DNA of 64,000 nucleotides. It comes from Pseudomonas sp. LFM046 (GTDB lineage: Bacteria; Pseudomonadota; Gammaproteobacteria; Pseudomonadales; Pseudomonadaceae). Numbering within the stretch: position 1 is the first letter of the stretch; each line of letters opens with the position of its first letter. The position numbers were made by a program, and so were the translations under genes. The notes beneath the pieces are model-generated. The model ran no database searches. It had not been told where the DNA came from and saw only the letters and a program-made list of their open reading frames with translations. Positions 8,667-20,860 of this stretch are shown piece by piece. The stretch lies in NCBI RefSeq assembly GCF_000949385.2, contig NZ_JYKO02000001.1:886161-950160 (forward strand). The letters run 5' to 3'.

Positions 8667-10474
8667 GAGTCGCTGTCTTTCAGTTGCTGGACCTGGCCGT
8701 CGCGGAACTCCGCCCAGGGCAGTTGGCGCTCGACGCGGCGCGCGGGGCTGAGGCTCAAGCGGCCAGACAGTCCATCCACCTGGGATTCCGGCAGGGCCTT
8801 CAACTGATTCAGGCGCGGTGCCAGGCGGTAGGCATCGGCGCCCATGGCGTAGAGGCGGCCGAGGCTGCCGGCTGCCTGCGGCCACTGGCTGCCTACCTGC
8901 TGGCGAATCGGGTCGTTGCTGTTCAGCAGCCAGGGGGTTTCGCAGAAGCGGATGCCGTTCAGGTCCTGGTACTGGGACGGGTCGTTGCTCGCGGAATAGA
9001 GGTGGGAAGTGGCGTAGACCGGCACGTCCCCTGCGTACTGGAAGGCCAGGGTCGGCTTGATCTGCTGGGCCTGCTGCGGAGTGGCGGCCAGGAAGATGAA
9101 ATCCACATCCTGGCGGCGTGCGGGTTGCGCAGTCACCGGAACGCCCAGGGTGTTCTGCAGGCGCTTGGCGCGGGCCTCGCTTTCGCGGAGCTGGAAGAGG
9201 TCGGCGATCTGCTGGGCCAGGGCGACCGGCTGGTCGACATGTTCGGCAGCGATCAGGCGGCCGCCTTCTGCTTGCCAGCTCTGCTGGAATGCACGGAGGA
9301 CGCGATCACCCCAATCGCCACGAGGAACAAGGGCAACGGCGCTGCGCATGCCGTCGGCCCAGGCGCGACGGGCTACTTCGCGGGCTTCATCCTCGGCGGC
9401 GAGGCCGAACTGGAAAAGCTGGGCTGGGGCTTCCTGGCCGGAGTCGCTGTAGTTCAGGGCCAGGGTGGTGATGGGCAGTTGCTCGCGGGCGCTGAGCTGC
9501 TTCACGAGCGGTTTTTCCAGTGGGCCGACCACCAGTTGAACGCCATCGGCCTGCGCCTGGCGGTAGAAGTCGTCGATCGAGGTCAGTTTCGAGCTGTCGT
9601 AGAGCTCGATGGTCGGCTGCGGTTGGCCGGACTGCTTGGCCTGGTAATGGGCAGCCAGGAAACCGTCACGCAGGGCGCGGGCGACCGACGCCAACTGGCC
9701 TTCCTGAGGCAACAGCAGGGCGATCTTGGTCAGCGGCTGGCCTGCGAGCTCCTTCAGTTTGGTCAGGGGTTGGGGCAGTTGCTTGGCGGCTGGGTGATCC
9801 GGATTCTGCGCACGCCAGTTGTCGATCGCTGCTTGCTGCTGCTCCAGGGTGGAGGAGGTCTTGGTCAGGCGCGCCAGCTGCAGCCAGCCAGCCAGATCCT
9901 TGTCAGCGGCACCTTGCAGTTGGTCCACCGGCAGGCTGGAAACCAGCGTCCAGATGGCTTCGTGGTTGGCATTCGCGGCTTCGCCACTCAGCAGCGGCGC
10001 AATAAAGACACGTTCACGGGCGGCGGCAAGGGTCTGGCCGTCAGCCTCCTGGGCGCGCGCGCGGACCAGTTGGGTGCGGACCTGCTGCTCCACCGGCAGC
10101 TCCGCCAGGTGCTCAAGGCTCGGGTGGCTCAAGGCTTTCAGGGCGCTCTTGGGCTGGTTGCGAGCCATGGCGAGTTCGGCGGCGAGCGTGCTGGCAAAAA
10201 TTTGTTGGGCGGGTTTCAGGCCGTCCAGCGGAATCTGCTCCAGGATTCGCGCCGAGCGGCCGATGTCCTGCTGCTGGTAGGCGAGGTCCGCGGCGGAGAG
10301 GCGCAGCAGTGCGGCTTCTTCCGGCTCCGCTGTGCTGGCTTGCTGCAGCAGTTGCTCGATGCTGGCCTGGGGTGTGCGGGGCAGTTCGCCAAGGCTGGAC
10401 GAGGGCGAGCTGGCGCAGGCAGCCAGCAGGCCGGCGAGGCAGAGGGCGGAGAGCGGACGCAGGCAAGCGATCAT
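8663..10474 (-). CDS. lpoA: penicillin-binding protein activator LpoA
   Basis: A 603-residue outer membrane lipoprotein. Signal peptide with lipobox LLAAC, Cys20. The N-terminal half is helical and Ala/Gln/Leu-rich (TPR-like). The C-terminal half (from about 270, LTKIALLLPQEGQLASVARAL) is a periplasmic-binding-protein-like fold. In E. coli LpoA crosses the periplasm to stimulate the transpeptidase of PBP1A; P. aeruginosa has a homologue, and I infer the same partner class. It heads the leftward lpoA-yraN-gmhA-BON unit and is divergent from rsmI. Confidence 0.93.
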   Translation of the reverse strand: MIACLRPLSALCLAGLLAACASSPSSSLGELPRTPQASIEQLLQQASTAEPEEAALLRLSAADLAYQQQDIGRSARILEQIPLDGLKPAQQIFASTLAAELAMARNQPKSALKALSHPSLEHLAELPVEQQVRTQLVRARAQEADGQTLAAARERVFIAPLLSGEAANANHEAIWTLVSSLPVDQLQGAADKDLAGWLQLARLTKTSSTLEQQQAAIDNWRAQNPDHPAAKQLPQPLTKLKELAGQPLTKIALLLPQEGQLASVARALRDGFLAAHYQAKQSGQPQPTIELYDSSKLTSIDDFYRQAQADGVQLVVGPLEKPLVKQLSAREQLPITTLALNYSDSGQEAPAQLFQFGLAAEDEAREVARRAWADGMRSAVALVPRGDWGDRVLRAFQQSWQAEGGRLIAAEHVDQPVALAQQIADLFQLRESEARAKRLQNTLGVPVTAQPARRQDVDFIFLAATPQQAQQIKPTLAFQYAGDVPVYATSHLYSASNDPSQYQDLNGIRFCETPWLLNSNDPIRQQVGSQWPQAAGSLGRLYAMGADAYRLAPRLNQLKALPESQVDGLSGRLSLSPARRVERQLPWAEFRDGQVQQLKDSDS

Positions 10475-10508
10475 TTATCGGTCCCGATACTCGTGAAAGA
10501 AAGGCGCA

Positions 10509-10564
10509 ATTGTACCCAAGCCCCGGTTGAGGCGCGATGTCGGGCCGGCGAATAGGGATACAAT
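10509..10564. promoter_or_regulatory. divergent promoter region lpoA / rsmI
   Basis: A TACAAT -10-like hexamer faces rightward at 10559-10564 (toward rsmI), and another faces leftward at 10509-10514 (toward lpoA). Neither has a clear -35 at 17 bp, so this is only a weak assignment. Confidence 0.35.
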
Positions 10565-10594
10565 GCGCGCTTTCAGTATTTTCCGAGGTGCCTT

Positions 10595-11467
10595 GTGACT
10601 CATTCCTCCGCCGCTGGCAGCGTTTTCGGCACCCTCTATGTAGTCGCAACGCCCATCGGTAACCTGGACGACATCAGCGCCAGGGCCTTGCGGGTGTTGC
10701 GCGAGGTGACCCTGATTGCGGCTGAGGACACTCGGCATTCCGTTCGCCTGCTGCAACATTTCGGCATCGATACGCCTCTGGCTGCCTGTCACGAGCACAA
10801 CGAACGTGACCAGGGTGGGCGCTTCCTGGCTCGGTTACAGGCGGGGGAGGACGTGGCGCTGATATCCGACGCGGGCACGCCGCTGATTTCCGACCCCGGG
10901 TTCCATCTGGTGCGGCAGGCGCGCGCGGCAGGTATCGCTGTGGTGCCGGTGCCGGGGGCCTGTGCACTTATCGCGGCCCTGTCGGCTGCCGGCCTGCCGT
11001 CGGATCGCTTCATCTTCGAAGGTTTCCTGCCAGCCAAGGCCAACGCCCGGCGTGGTCGACTGGAAGAGATAAAGGAAGAGCCCCGCACGCTCATCTTCTA
11101 CGAGGCACCTCACCGCTTGCTGGAGTCCCTGGAGGATATGCGCAATGTCTTTGGTGGAGATCGCCCGGCGCTGTTGGCGCGGGAGCTGACCAAGACATTC
11201 GAGACTCTGAAGGGCGCTCCTCTGGACGAGTTGTGTGGTTGGGTGGCGGCTGACTCCAACCAGCAGCGTGGTGAGTGTGTGGTGCTGGTGGGGGGCTGGC
11301 AGGCGCCGGAAGGCGAAGGTGCTCTGAGCGCTGAAGCGCTGCGGGTGCTCGATCTGTTGCTGGGCGAACTGCCGGTCAAGCGCGCGGCAGCGTTGGCAGC
11401 CGAGATCACCGGTGTTCGCAAGAATCTGCTCTATCAGGCCGCTCTCGAGCGGCAGGGTGATTCCTGA
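10595..11467 (+). CDS. rsmI: 16S rRNA (cytidine-1402-2'-O)-methyltransferase RsmI
   Basis: A 290-residue SAM-dependent methyltransferase of the tetrapyrrole-methylase fold. RsmI methylates the 2'-OH of C1402 in the 16S rRNA decoding centre, next to the base methylated by RsmH, whose gene lies 1.2 kb downstream here. Motifs are [32 protein letters not shown] and [10 protein letters not shown]. The start is a GTG at 10595. Divergent from lpoA, the same arrangement as in E. coli. Confidence 0.96.
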   Translation: MTHSSAAGSVFGTLYVVATPIGNLDDISARALRVLREVTLIAAEDTRHSVRLLQHFGIDTPLAACHEHNERDQGGRFLARLQAGEDVALISDAGTPLISDPGFHLVRQARAAGIAVVPVPGACALIAALSAAGLPSDRFIFEGFLPAKANARRGRLEEIKEEPRTLIFYEAPHRLLESLEDMRNVFGGDRPALLARELTKTFETLKGAPLDELCGWVAADSNQQRGECVVLVGGWQAPEGEGALSAEALRVLDLLLGELPVKRAAALAAEITGVRKNLLYQAALERQGDS

Positions 11468-11469
11468 GC

Positions 11470-11498
11470 TTGTTCTTGAAGGCCGCTGCCGTTAACCT
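11470..11498 (+). promoter_or_regulatory. candidate promoter of rnpB
   Basis: TTGTTC (11470-11475), 17-bp spacer, TAACCT (11493-11498). It is placed so that transcription would begin about 10 nt later, at the 5' end of the predicted RNase P RNA. The -10 is poor (3 of 6). Confidence 0.35.
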
Positions 11499-11507
11499 TG
11501 GCGGCGG

Positions 11508-11861
11508 AGAGTCGATCGGACAGTCGCTGTCTCATATCGTTCAACGGTATGGGAGGGAGGAAAGTCCGGGCTCCACAGGGCGGAGTGCCAGGTAACGCCT
11601 GGGAGGCGCAAGCCTACGGAAAGTGCCACAGAAAATAACCGCCTAAGCGCGCAAGCGCCGGTAAGGGTGAAAAGGTGCGGTAAGAGCGCACCGCACGACT
11701 GGCAACAGTTCGTGGCTAGGCAAACCCCACTCGGAGCAAGACCAAATAGGAATCCATGGCGTGGCCCGCGTCGGATTCGGGTAGGTTGCTAAAGGCTGTC
11801 AGTGATGGCAGCCGTAGATGAATGACTGTCCTCGACAGAACCCGGCTTACAGATCGACTCT
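11508..11861 (+). ncRNA. rnpB: RNase P RNA (M1 RNA), bacterial type A
   Basis: Catalytic RNA of ribonuclease P, which matures tRNA 5' ends. The ends are set by a perfect 10-bp P1 helix, AGAGTCGATC at 11508-11517 with GATCGACTCT at 11852-11861. Universally conserved segments are present: GAGGAAAGTCCGGGCTCC, CAGGGCGGAGTGCCAGGTAACGCCTGG, AGTGCCACAGAAA, GGTAAGGGTGAAA, CAAACCCCACTCGGAGCAAGACCAAATAGG and a closing ACAGAACCCGGCTTACA. About 354 nt, normal for the type. It lies between rsmI and mraZ on the same strand. The exact mature 3' end may be a few bases further. Confidence 0.97.
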
Positions 11862-12078
11862 CTGCTTCTCTTTTCCCTTCTTTAGTTTTGCCTCGCTCTA
11901 TTCCCCTCCGTCGAAATACCGAAAAGATCTTACTCTTAACAATTTACTTTAAGTTCCAGGTTCAGCCTCCTGTAAGTGTTGGATTTTGTTCCTCCTTTGG
12001 CTCGGAAAAACCGTCCAAAACCCCGCCTGGCCCTCGCTAAATTGCCGTCCTGTAAGGAATTTTCCGCTTTTGCCCGCC
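11862..12078 (+). other. AT-richer non-coding stretch between rnpB and the mraZ promoter
   Basis: About 217 bp with lower GC than its surroundings. It contains pyrimidine-rich runs just after rnpB and no reading frame that looks like a protein. No convincing terminator hairpin for rnpB was found; the T/C-rich tract at about 11862-11888 may still serve termination or 3' processing. The octamer CCTGTAAG appears twice (about 11969 and 12050), which may be chance. Confidence 0.5.
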
Positions 12079-12108
12079 TTGACGGTGGGGCTGGCGCATT
12101 TCTATAGT
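12079..12108 (+). promoter_or_regulatory. promoter of the mra/dcw cluster (Pmra)
   Basis: TTGACG (12079-12084) and TATAGT (12103-12108) with an 18-bp spacer, both 5 of 6 matches. Transcription would begin near 12115, directly at the MraZ boxes and about 68 nt before the mraZ start codon. Confidence 0.7.
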
Positions 12109-12113
12109 GTGCG

Positions 12114-12150
12114 GAAGTGGAGCGAAGTGGGTAGAAGTGGGAATTACTGG
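12114..12150 (+). promoter_or_regulatory. MraZ operator: three GAAGTGG boxes in 10-bp phase, plus a degenerate fourth
   Basis: GAAGTGG occurs at 12114-12120, 12124-12130 and 12134-12140. A weaker TTACTGG is in the same phase at 12144-12150. MraZ in other bacteria is known to bind TGGGN direct repeats separated by 5 nt, exactly this spacing. The boxes overlap the predicted transcription start, consistent with repression by MraZ. Confidence 0.8.
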
Positions 12151-12182
12151 CACGGAAAGCCAATCAAAGGGGAAGCGCAGCC

Positions 12183-12638
12183 TTGTTTCGCGGAGCTAAC
12201 GCCATCAGTCTCGACACGAAGGGGCGACTCGCGATGCCTAGCCGGTATCGTGACGAGCTCATGTCGCGTTGTGGCGGACAGCTCATCGTTACCATCGACG
12301 CCGTCGATCCCTGTCTGACTGTCTATCCCCTGCCTGAATGGGAGCTCATCGAGGCCAAGCTGCGTGAGCTGCCTTCCCTGCGCGAAGAAACGCGCCGCCT
12401 GCAACGTCTGCTGATCGGTAATGCCGTTGACCTGGAGCTGGACAGCGCCGGGCGATTCCTGGTCCCGCCGCGCCTGCGCGAGCACGCCAGGCTGGACAAG
12501 CGGGCGATGCTGGTCGGCCAACTGAACAAATTTCAACTGTGGGATGAGGATGCCTGGAACGCGATTTCCGAGGCAGATCTCATGGCAATCAAACAACCCG
12601 GCGGTCTGCCGGATGAACTACGTGACCTAATCCTGTGA
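12183..12638 (+). CDS. mraZ: transcriptional regulator MraZ
   Basis: A 151-residue protein with two SpoVT/AbrB-like half-domains, each marked by a DxxGR motif (DTKGRLAMP near residue 11 and DSAGRFLVP near residue 86). MraZ forms a ring-shaped oligomer and represses its own promoter in E. coli. The start is a TTG at 12183 with an AAAGGGGAAG ribosome binding site about 8-10 nt upstream; no ATG fits the conserved N-terminus [11 protein letters not shown]. It overlaps rsmH by 4 bases (GTGA). First gene of the division and cell wall cluster. Confidence 0.97.
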   Translation: MFRGANAISLDTKGRLAMPSRYRDELMSRCGGQLIVTIDAVDPCLTVYPLPEWELIEAKLRELPSLREETRRLQRLLIGNAVDLELDSAGRFLVPPRLREHARLDKRAMLVGQLNKFQLWDEDAWNAISEADLMAIKQPGGLPDELRDLIL

Positions 12639-13578
12639 GCGCAACCAGCAGCTTCCGCCATATCACCGTACTGCTCGAAGAGGCTGTGGATGGGCTCGCC
12701 CTGCGCACGGATGGCTGCTACCTGGACGGAACCTTCGGGCGAGGTGGGCATAGCCGCCTCATTCTGGAGCGGCTCGGGCCGGGTGGGCGCTTGCTGGGAT
12801 TCGATAAAGACCCGCAAGCGATTGCGGCGGGGCAAGCTCTGGCGGCCGATGACGGCCGCTTTGTCATTGTGCAGCGGAGCTTTGCCGAGCTTGGCGAAGA
12901 GGTGCACGCACTTGGCCTGGACGGCAAGGTGGACGGCGTCCTGCTGGACCTTGGCGTGTCTTCGCCGCAACTGGACGACCCGGAGCGTGGCTTCAGCTTC
13001 CTCAATGACGGCCCACTGGACATGCGCATGAATCCCGATCGCGGCCAGAGTGCCGCGCAGTGGATCGCCACCGCCAGCGAGGACGAGATCGCCCGTGTAT
13101 TCAAGGATTACGGCGAAGAGCGTTTCGCCAAGCGCATGGCGCGCGCAGTGGTACAGCGCCGTACCGAGAAACCTTTCGAGCGCACTGCTGACCTGGCTGC
13201 TGTGCTCGCCGCCGCGAACCCGGCCTGGGAAAAGGGCAAGAACCCTGCGACCCGCGCGTTCCAAGGCATTCGCATTCACGTCAACAACGAGCTGGGTGAC
13301 CTGGAGCAGGGGCTGGATGCCGCGCTCGAGGCCCTCGCCGTCGGCGGCCGCCTGGTTGTGATCAGCTTCCATTCCCTGGAAGACCGCATCGTCAAGCAGT
13401 TCATGCGCAAGCATGCCAAGGGTGAAGCCGACAAACTGCCTCGCGACCTCCCGGTTCGCCAGGCCGCCTTCGAGCCACGCCTGAAACTGCTGGGCAAGCC
13501 GCAGTACGCCTCCGAGGAAGAACTGAAAGCCAACCCGCGCTCCCGCAGCGCGGTCATGCGCGTGGCGGAGAAGCTCAG

Positions 13579-13582
<4 letters not shown>
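12635..13582 (+). CDS. rsmH: 16S rRNA (cytosine-1402-N4)-methyltransferase RsmH
   Basis: A 315-residue SAM-dependent methyltransferase (formerly MraW) that methylates N4 of C1402 in 16S rRNA. Motifs are [23 protein letters not shown] (SAM loop), [18 protein letters not shown] and a C-terminal [14 protein letters not shown]. Starts with GTG at 12635 inside the mraZ stop. It overlaps ftsL by 4 bases. With RsmI at 10.6 kb, both enzymes that modify C1402 are encoded within 3 kb. Confidence 0.98.
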
Positions 13583-15601
<2,019 letters not shown>

Positions 15602-15602
<1 letters not shown>

Positions 15603-17065
15603 TGCCCATGCCACTGAACCAATTACTGCCCCAGGCGCAAGGCGCCACCCTGATTCGCGAACTGACCCTGGACAGCCGCAAGGTGCGTCCGGGTGATCTG
15701 TTTCTGGCCGTGCCCGGTGCGCAGCACGACGGCCGTGCCCATATCGCCGACGCTGTCGCCCGTGGCGCTGTCGCCGTGGCCTACGAGGCCGCTGGTGCGC
15801 AAGTCGCTGAAATCGCCGGCGCCGAGCTGATCGCAATCAAAGGCCTTGCCGCTCAGCTGTCGGCCATCGCCGGCCGCTTCTATGGCGAGCCGAGCCGTGC
15901 TCTGCGCCTGGTGGGCGTTACCGGTACCAACGGCAAGACCAGCGTGAGCCAACTTGTGGCCCAGGCCCTGGACCAGCTCGGCGAGCGCTGCGGCATCGTT
16001 GGCACCCTGGGTACCGGCTTCTACGGCGAACTGGAAAGCGGTCGTCACACCACGCCTGATCCCCTGGCTGTGCAGGCTACCCTGGCCGGCTTGAAGCAGG
16101 CGGGCGCCCGCGCCGTGGCCATGGAGGTTTCCTCCCACGGCCTGGAGCAGGGCCGCGTGGCCGCACTGGATTTCGACGTGGCGGCATTCACCAACCTGTC
16201 CCGCGACCATCTGGATTACCACGGCTCCATGGAGGCTTACGCCGCTGCCAAGGCTCGCCTGTTCGCCTGGCCGAACCTGCGTGCGCGGGTGATCAACCTT
16301 GACGACGAGTTCGGGCGCCATCTGGCCTCCGAGCAGCACGAGTCGCGGTTGTTCACCTACAGCCTGGAAGATGCCAACGCCTTCCTTTATTGCCGCAAGG
16401 CTACGTTCGACGACCATGGTGTGCGTGCCCAACTGGTCACCCCCCAGGGCGAGGGCCTGCTGCGCAGCCCGCTGCTGGGCCGCTTCAACCTGAGCAACCT
16501 GCTGGCCGTGGTCGGCTCGCTGCTGGCCATGGATTACCCGCTGGACGAAGTGCTGCACGTGCTGCCGTCCCTGCAGGGGCCGGTCGGTCGCATGCAGCGC
16601 CTGGGTGGCGGCGAGAAGCCCCTGGTGGTGGTGGATTACGCCCATACCCCGGACGCCCTGGAAAAAGTGCTGCAGGCCCTGCGTCCCCATGTGCGCGGGC
16701 GCCTGCTCTGCCTGTTCGGCTGCGGTGGCGACCGCGATCGCGGCAAGCGCCCGCTGATGGCTGCCATGGCCGAGCGCCTGGCCGACAGCGTGCTGGTCAC
16801 TGACGACAACCCCCGCACTGAGGACCCCGCGCAGATCTTCGCAGACATCCGTCCCGGCTTCGCCGATGCGGACAAGGTGCTGTTCGTCGCTGGCCGTGGC
16901 CAGGCGATCGCCCAACTGATCGGCGGCGCCGGCGTGGATGACGTCGTCCTGCTGGCCGGCAAGGGGCACGAGGACTACCAGGAAATCGCCGGTGTGCGTC
17001 ATCCCTTCTCCGATCTGGATGAAGCCGCGAAGGCGCTGGACGCGTGGGAGGTGCCGAATGCTTAA
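15602..17065 (+). CDS. murE: UDP-MurNAc-L-alanyl-D-glutamate:meso-diaminopimelate ligase
   Basis: A 487-residue Mur ligase adding the third residue of the stem peptide in the cytoplasm. ATP loop GTNGKTS at 108-114. The DNPR motif at 402-405 is the known specificity marker for meso-diaminopimelate over lysine. Three domains as usual. The start ATG overlaps the ftsI stop, and the stop overlaps the murF start by 8 bases. Confidence 0.98.
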
Positions 17066-18422
17066 GCACTACCGCCTGTCCGAACTCCTCGGACCGCTGC
17101 AGGCCGAACTGGTGGGCGCGGATGTCGCCTTCAGTGGGGTTTCCAGCGACAGCCGCAAGATCGAGCCCGGGCAATTGTTCGTTGCCCTGGTGGGCCCGCG
17201 TTTCGATGGTCATGACTACCTGGCAGAAGTTGCTGCCAAAGGTGCTGTGGCCGCATTGGTACAGCGTGAGGTAGCCGGTGCGCCTATCCCGCAGCTGGTG
17301 GTGGCCGACACTCGCGAGGGCCTGGGCCGCCTGGGCGCCTATAACCGCGACGGTTTCACCGGCCGCGTTGCTGCGGTGACCGGTTCCAGCGGCAAAACCA
17401 CCGTCAAGGAAATGCTCGCCAGCATCCTGCGTACTCAGGGTTCCGTCCTGGCCACCCGTGGCAACCTGAACAACGACCTCGGCGTGCCTCTGACCCTGCT
17501 GGAACTGGGGGCCGAACACGGCAGCGCGGTGATCGAGCTGGGCGCGTCCCGTGTTGGCGAAATCCTCTACACCGTCGGCCTGACCCGGCCTCAGGTGGCG
17601 ATCATCAACAACGCCGGCACCGCTCACGTGGGTGAGTTCGGTGGGCCGGACAAGATTGTCGAGGCCAAGGGCGAGATCCTCGAGGGCCTGCCAGCCGATG
17701 GCGTGGCGATCCTCAATCGTGATGATCGCGCCTTTGCCACCTGGCACCAGCGCGCTGCCGGCCGCAAGGTGCTGAGCTTTGCCCTGGTCGACACCGGTGC
17801 CGACCTGCGTGCCGAGAACCTGACCCGTGATGCCCGCGGCTGCATGGCCTTCAGCCTTCGCGGCGTGGCTGGCGAGGCGGACATCCAGCTCAATCTGTTG
17901 GGGGCGCACAACGTCGCCAATGCCCTGGCCGCCGTCGCCGCCGCACACGCCCTGGGCGTGCCGCTGGTCGGGATCAAGGCCGGCCTGGAGAACCTGCAGC
18001 CCGTCAAGGGCCGCGCCGTAGCGCAGCTCGCCACCAGCGGCATGCGCGTGATCGACGACAGCTACAACGCCAACCCCGCGTCGATGCTCGCTGCCGTTGA
18101 TATACTCGCCGGCTTTTCCGGCCGTACCGTCCTGGTGCTCGGGGATATGGGCGAACTCGGCGAATGGGCCGAGCAGGGCCACCGTGAAGTCGGCGAATAC
18201 GCGCGCGGCAAGGTCAGTGCCTTGTACGCCGTCGGTCCGCTGATGGCGCACGCAGTTGCTGCCTTCGGTGCCCAGGGACGCCACTTCGCCGACCAGGCCA
18301 GCCTGATCCAGGCGCTGGCCGGCGAGCAGGACCAAAACACCACAATTCTGATCAAAGGCTCCCGCAGCGCGGCGATGGACAAAGTCGTCGCGGCATTCTG
18401 CGGGACGGGGGAGGCTCACTAA
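17058..18422 (+). CDS. murF: UDP-MurNAc-tripeptide:D-alanyl-D-alanine ligase
   Basis: A 454-residue Mur ligase that adds D-Ala-D-Ala to complete the UDP-MurNAc pentapeptide, using the dipeptide made by DdlB encoded further down the cluster. ATP loop GSSGKTT at 109-115; [11 protein letters not shown] near 340 is a family hallmark. The ATG at 17058 lies within the last codons of murE. An upstream extension of the frame into murE is not supported by the conserved N-terminus [10 protein letters not shown]. Confidence 0.98.
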   Translation: MLKHYRLSELLGPLQAELVGADVAFSGVSSDSRKIEPGQLFVALVGPRFDGHDYLAEVAAKGAVAALVQREVAGAPIPQLVVADTREGLGRLGAYNRDGFTGRVAAVTGSSGKTTVKEMLASILRTQGSVLATRGNLNNDLGVPLTLLELGAEHGSAVIELGASRVGEILYTVGLTRPQVAIINNAGTAHVGEFGGPDKIVEAKGEILEGLPADGVAILNRDDRAFATWHQRAAGRKVLSFALVDTGADLRAENLTRDARGCMAFSLRGVAGEADIQLNLLGAHNVANALAAVAAAHALGVPLVGIKAGLENLQPVKGRAVAQLATSGMRVIDDSYNANPASMLAAVDILAGFSGRTVLVLGDMGELGEWAEQGHREVGEYARGKVSALYAVGPLMAHAVAAFGAQGRHFADQASLIQALAGEQDQNTTILIKGSRSAAMDKVVAAFCGTGEAH

Positions 18423-18424
18423 TC

Positions 18425-19507
18425 ATGCTGCTGCTGCTCGCTGAGTACCTGCAACAGTTCTACAAAGGGTTCGGCGTATTCCAGTACCTGACCCTGCGCG
18501 GGATTCTCGGCGTCCTGACAGCCCTGTCGCTGTCGCTCTGGCTCGGTCCCTGGATGATCCGTACCCTGCAGATCCGTCAGATCGGCCAGGCCGTGCGTAA
18601 CGACGGCCCGCAATCGCACCTGTCGAAATCCGGCACGCCGACCATGGGCGGCGCGCTGATCCTGACCGCCATCGCCATCAGCACCCTGCTGTGGGCTGAC
18701 CTGTCCAACCGCTATGTCTGGGTGGTGCTGGCCGTGACCTTGGCCTTCGGCGCCATTGGCTGGGTCGACGACTACCGCAAGGTGATCGAGAAGAACTCCC
18801 GCGGCCTACCGAGCCGCTGGAAGTATTTCTGGCAATCGGTGTTCGGCATCGCTGCCGCGATCTTCCTCTATATGACCGCCAGCACCCCGGCCGAGACGAC
18901 CCTCATCCTGCCGCTGGTGAAGAACATCGAGATCCCGCTGGGTATCGGCTTCGTCGTGCTGACCTACTTCGTGATCGTCGGCTCCAGCAACGCGGTGAAC
19001 CTGACTGACGGCCTCGACGGCCTGGCCATCATGCCCACCGTGATGGTCGGCGGTGCGCTGGGAATCTTCTGCTACCTGTCGGGCAACATCAAATTCGCCG
19101 AATACCTGCTGATTCCGTACGTACCGGGCTCCGGTGAGCTGATCGTGTTCTGTGCGGCGCTGGTGGGTGCGGGCCTTGGCTTCCTCTGGTTCAACACCTA
19201 CCCGGCCCAGGTCTTCATGGGTGACGTGGGCGCCCTGGCCCTGGGCGCAGCCCTCGGCACCATCGCCGTGATCGTGCGCCAGGAAGTGGTGCTCTTCATC
19301 ATGGGCGGCGTGTTCGTGATGGAAACTCTGTCGGTGATGATCCAGGTCGCCTCCTTCAAACTGACCGGTCGTCGTGTTTTCCGCATGGCCCCTATTCATC
19401 ACCACTTCGAACTGAAAGGCTGGCCCGAACCCCGGGTCATCGTACGGTTCTGGATCATCACCGTGATCCTGGTACTCATTGGCCTCGCCACCCTGAAATT
19501 GAGGTAA
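18425..19507 (+). CDS. mraY: phospho-MurNAc-pentapeptide transferase MraY
   Basis: A 360-residue polytopic membrane enzyme of about ten helices that transfers phospho-MurNAc-pentapeptide to undecaprenyl phosphate, giving lipid I. Family motifs are seen: [10 protein letters not shown], the acidic [31 protein letters not shown] and the [13 protein letters not shown] loop that binds the nucleotide. Two bases separate it from murF and six from murD. Confidence 0.99.
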   Translation: MLLLLAEYLQQFYKGFGVFQYLTLRGILGVLTALSLSLWLGPWMIRTLQIRQIGQAVRNDGPQSHLSKSGTPTMGGALILTAIAISTLLWADLSNRYVWVVLAVTLAFGAIGWVDDYRKVIEKNSRGLPSRWKYFWQSVFGIAAAIFLYMTASTPAETTLILPLVKNIEIPLGIGFVVLTYFVIVGSSNAVNLTDGLDGLAIMPTVMVGGALGIFCYLSGNIKFAEYLLIPYVPGSGELIVFCAALVGAGLGFLWFNTYPAQVFMGDVGALALGAALGTIAVIVRQEVVLFIMGGVFVMETLSVMIQVASFKLTGRRVFRMAPIHHHFELKGWPEPRVIVRFWIITVILVLIGLATLKLR

Positions 19508-19513
19508 CCGAGA

Positions 19514-20860
19514 GTGACGCTGATCGCTTCCGACCAGTTCCGCATCGTTGTCGGCCTCGGCAAGAGCGGCATGTCCCTGGTGCGCTTCCTGGCGCACCAG
19601 GGCGTTCCGTTTGCCGTGGCTGATACCCGCGCGAACCCGCCGGAGCTGGCGACGCTCCAGAGCCGGTACCCACACGTGGAGGTGCGCTGTGGTGAGCTGG
19701 ACCCGGACTTCCTCAGCCGTGCCACCGAGCTGTACGTGAGCCCTGGCCTGGCTGTGGCCACACCGGCGCTGCAGGAAGCCGCCCGGCGCGGGGTGAAGCT
19801 GTCCGGCGATATCGAGCTCTTCGCCCGTCACGCCAAGGCACCGATCGTCGCCATCACCGGCTCCAACGCCAAGAGCACCGTCACCACCCTGGTTGGCGAG
19901 ATGGCCCAGGCCGCCGGCAAGCGGGTTGCCGTGGGTGGCAATCTCGGTACGCCGGCGCTGGACCTGCTGGCGGATGATGTCGAACTCTATGTGGTGGAGC
20001 TGTCCAGCTTCCAGCTGGAAACCACCGATCGGCTGGGCGCCGAAGTGGCGACTGTGCTGAACGTCAGCGAAGACCACATGGATCGCTATGCCGACATGCA
20101 GGCATACCACCTGGCCAAGCACCGCATCTTCCGTGGCGCCCGCCAGGTTGTGGTCAACCGCGGCGACGCACTGTCGCGTCCGTTGGTGGCCGACCAACTG
20201 CCCTGCTGGACGTTTGGCCTGAACAAACCCGACTTCAAGTCCTTCGGCCTGATCGAGGAAGAAGGCGAGAAATACCTGGCGTACCAGTTCGACAAGCTGA
20301 TGACGGTTCGCGAACTGAAGATTCGTGGCGCCCACAACCAGTCCAATGCCTTGGCCGCCCTGGCCCTGGGCCATGCGGTGGGCCTGCCGTTCGAACCCAT
20401 GCTGGATACCCTGCGGACCTTTGCCGGCCTGGCCCACCGCTGCCAGTGGGTGCGTGAGCTGCGTGAGGTGTCCTACTACGACGATTCCAAGGCCACCAAC
20501 GTCGGCGCCGCACTGGCAGCCATCGAGGGTCTGGGGGCCGATATCGACGGAAAGCTGGTGCTGATTGCCGGCGGAGATGGCAAAGGTGCCGATTTCTCCG
20601 GCCTGAAGACACCAGTGGCGCGTTTCTGCCGCGCCGTGGTGTTGCTGGGTCGCGATGCCGAGCTGATTGCCGAAGCCCTGGGCGACGTCGCTCCGCTGGT
20701 ACGGGTCAAGACCCTGGACGAGGCGGTGCAGCGATGCGCCGAACTGGCCCAGCCCGGTGATGCCGTGCTGCTGTCGCCGGCCTGCGCCAGCCTGGACATG
20801 TTCAAGAACTTCGAAGAACGCGGGCGCTTGTTCGCCCAGGCCGTGGAGGGGCTCGCCTGA
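19514..20860 (+). CDS. murD: UDP-MurNAc-L-alanine:D-glutamate ligase
   Basis: A 448-residue Mur ligase adding D-Glu. It starts with a GTG at 19514. The ATP loop reads GSNAKST (116-122), with Ala where E. coli has Gly (GSNGKST). I recall the same Ala in P. aeruginosa MurD, so it is likely a lineage feature, not damage. Other motifs are VELSSFQLE, NVSEDHMDRY and YYDDSKATN. The stop overlaps the ftsW start by one base. Confidence 0.97.
   Translation: MTLIASDQFRIVVGLGKSGMSLVRFLAHQGVPFAVADTRANPPELATLQSRYPHVEVRCGELDPDFLSRATELYVSPGLAVATPALQEAARRGVKLSGDIELFARHAKAPIVAITGSNAKSTVTTLVGEMAQAAGKRVAVGGNLGTPALDLLADDVELYVVELSSFQLETTDRLGAEVATVLNVSEDHMDRYADMQAYHLAKHRIFRGARQVVVNRGDALSRPLVADQLPCWTFGLNKPDFKSFGLIEEEGEKYLAYQFDKLMTVRELKIRGAHNQSNALAALALGHAVGLPFEPMLDTLRTFAGLAHRCQWVRELREVSYYDDSKATNVGAALAAIEGLGADIDGKLVLIAGGDGKGADFSGLKTPVARFCRAVVLLGRDAELIAEALGDVAPLVRVKTLDEAVQRCAELAQPGDAVLLSPACASLDMFKNFEERGRLFAQAVEGLA

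Noticed and set aside
8603-10555. A 650-codon open frame on the plus strand opposite lpoA
   Set aside because: Composition is that of an antisense frame (Leu, Gly, Gln, Ala runs) and no family resemblance is seen; lpoA with its lipobox is the true gene.
11822-12040. A 72-codon frame after rnpB
   Set aside because: It starts within the RNase P RNA and lies in a pyrimidine-rich non-coding stretch. No ribosome binding site or similarity.
19629-19870. Ala for Gly in the MurD ATP loop (GSNAKST) as a possible defect
   Set aside because: I recall the same residue in P. aeruginosa MurD and the rest of the protein is intact, so it is a lineage variant rather than a broken gene.
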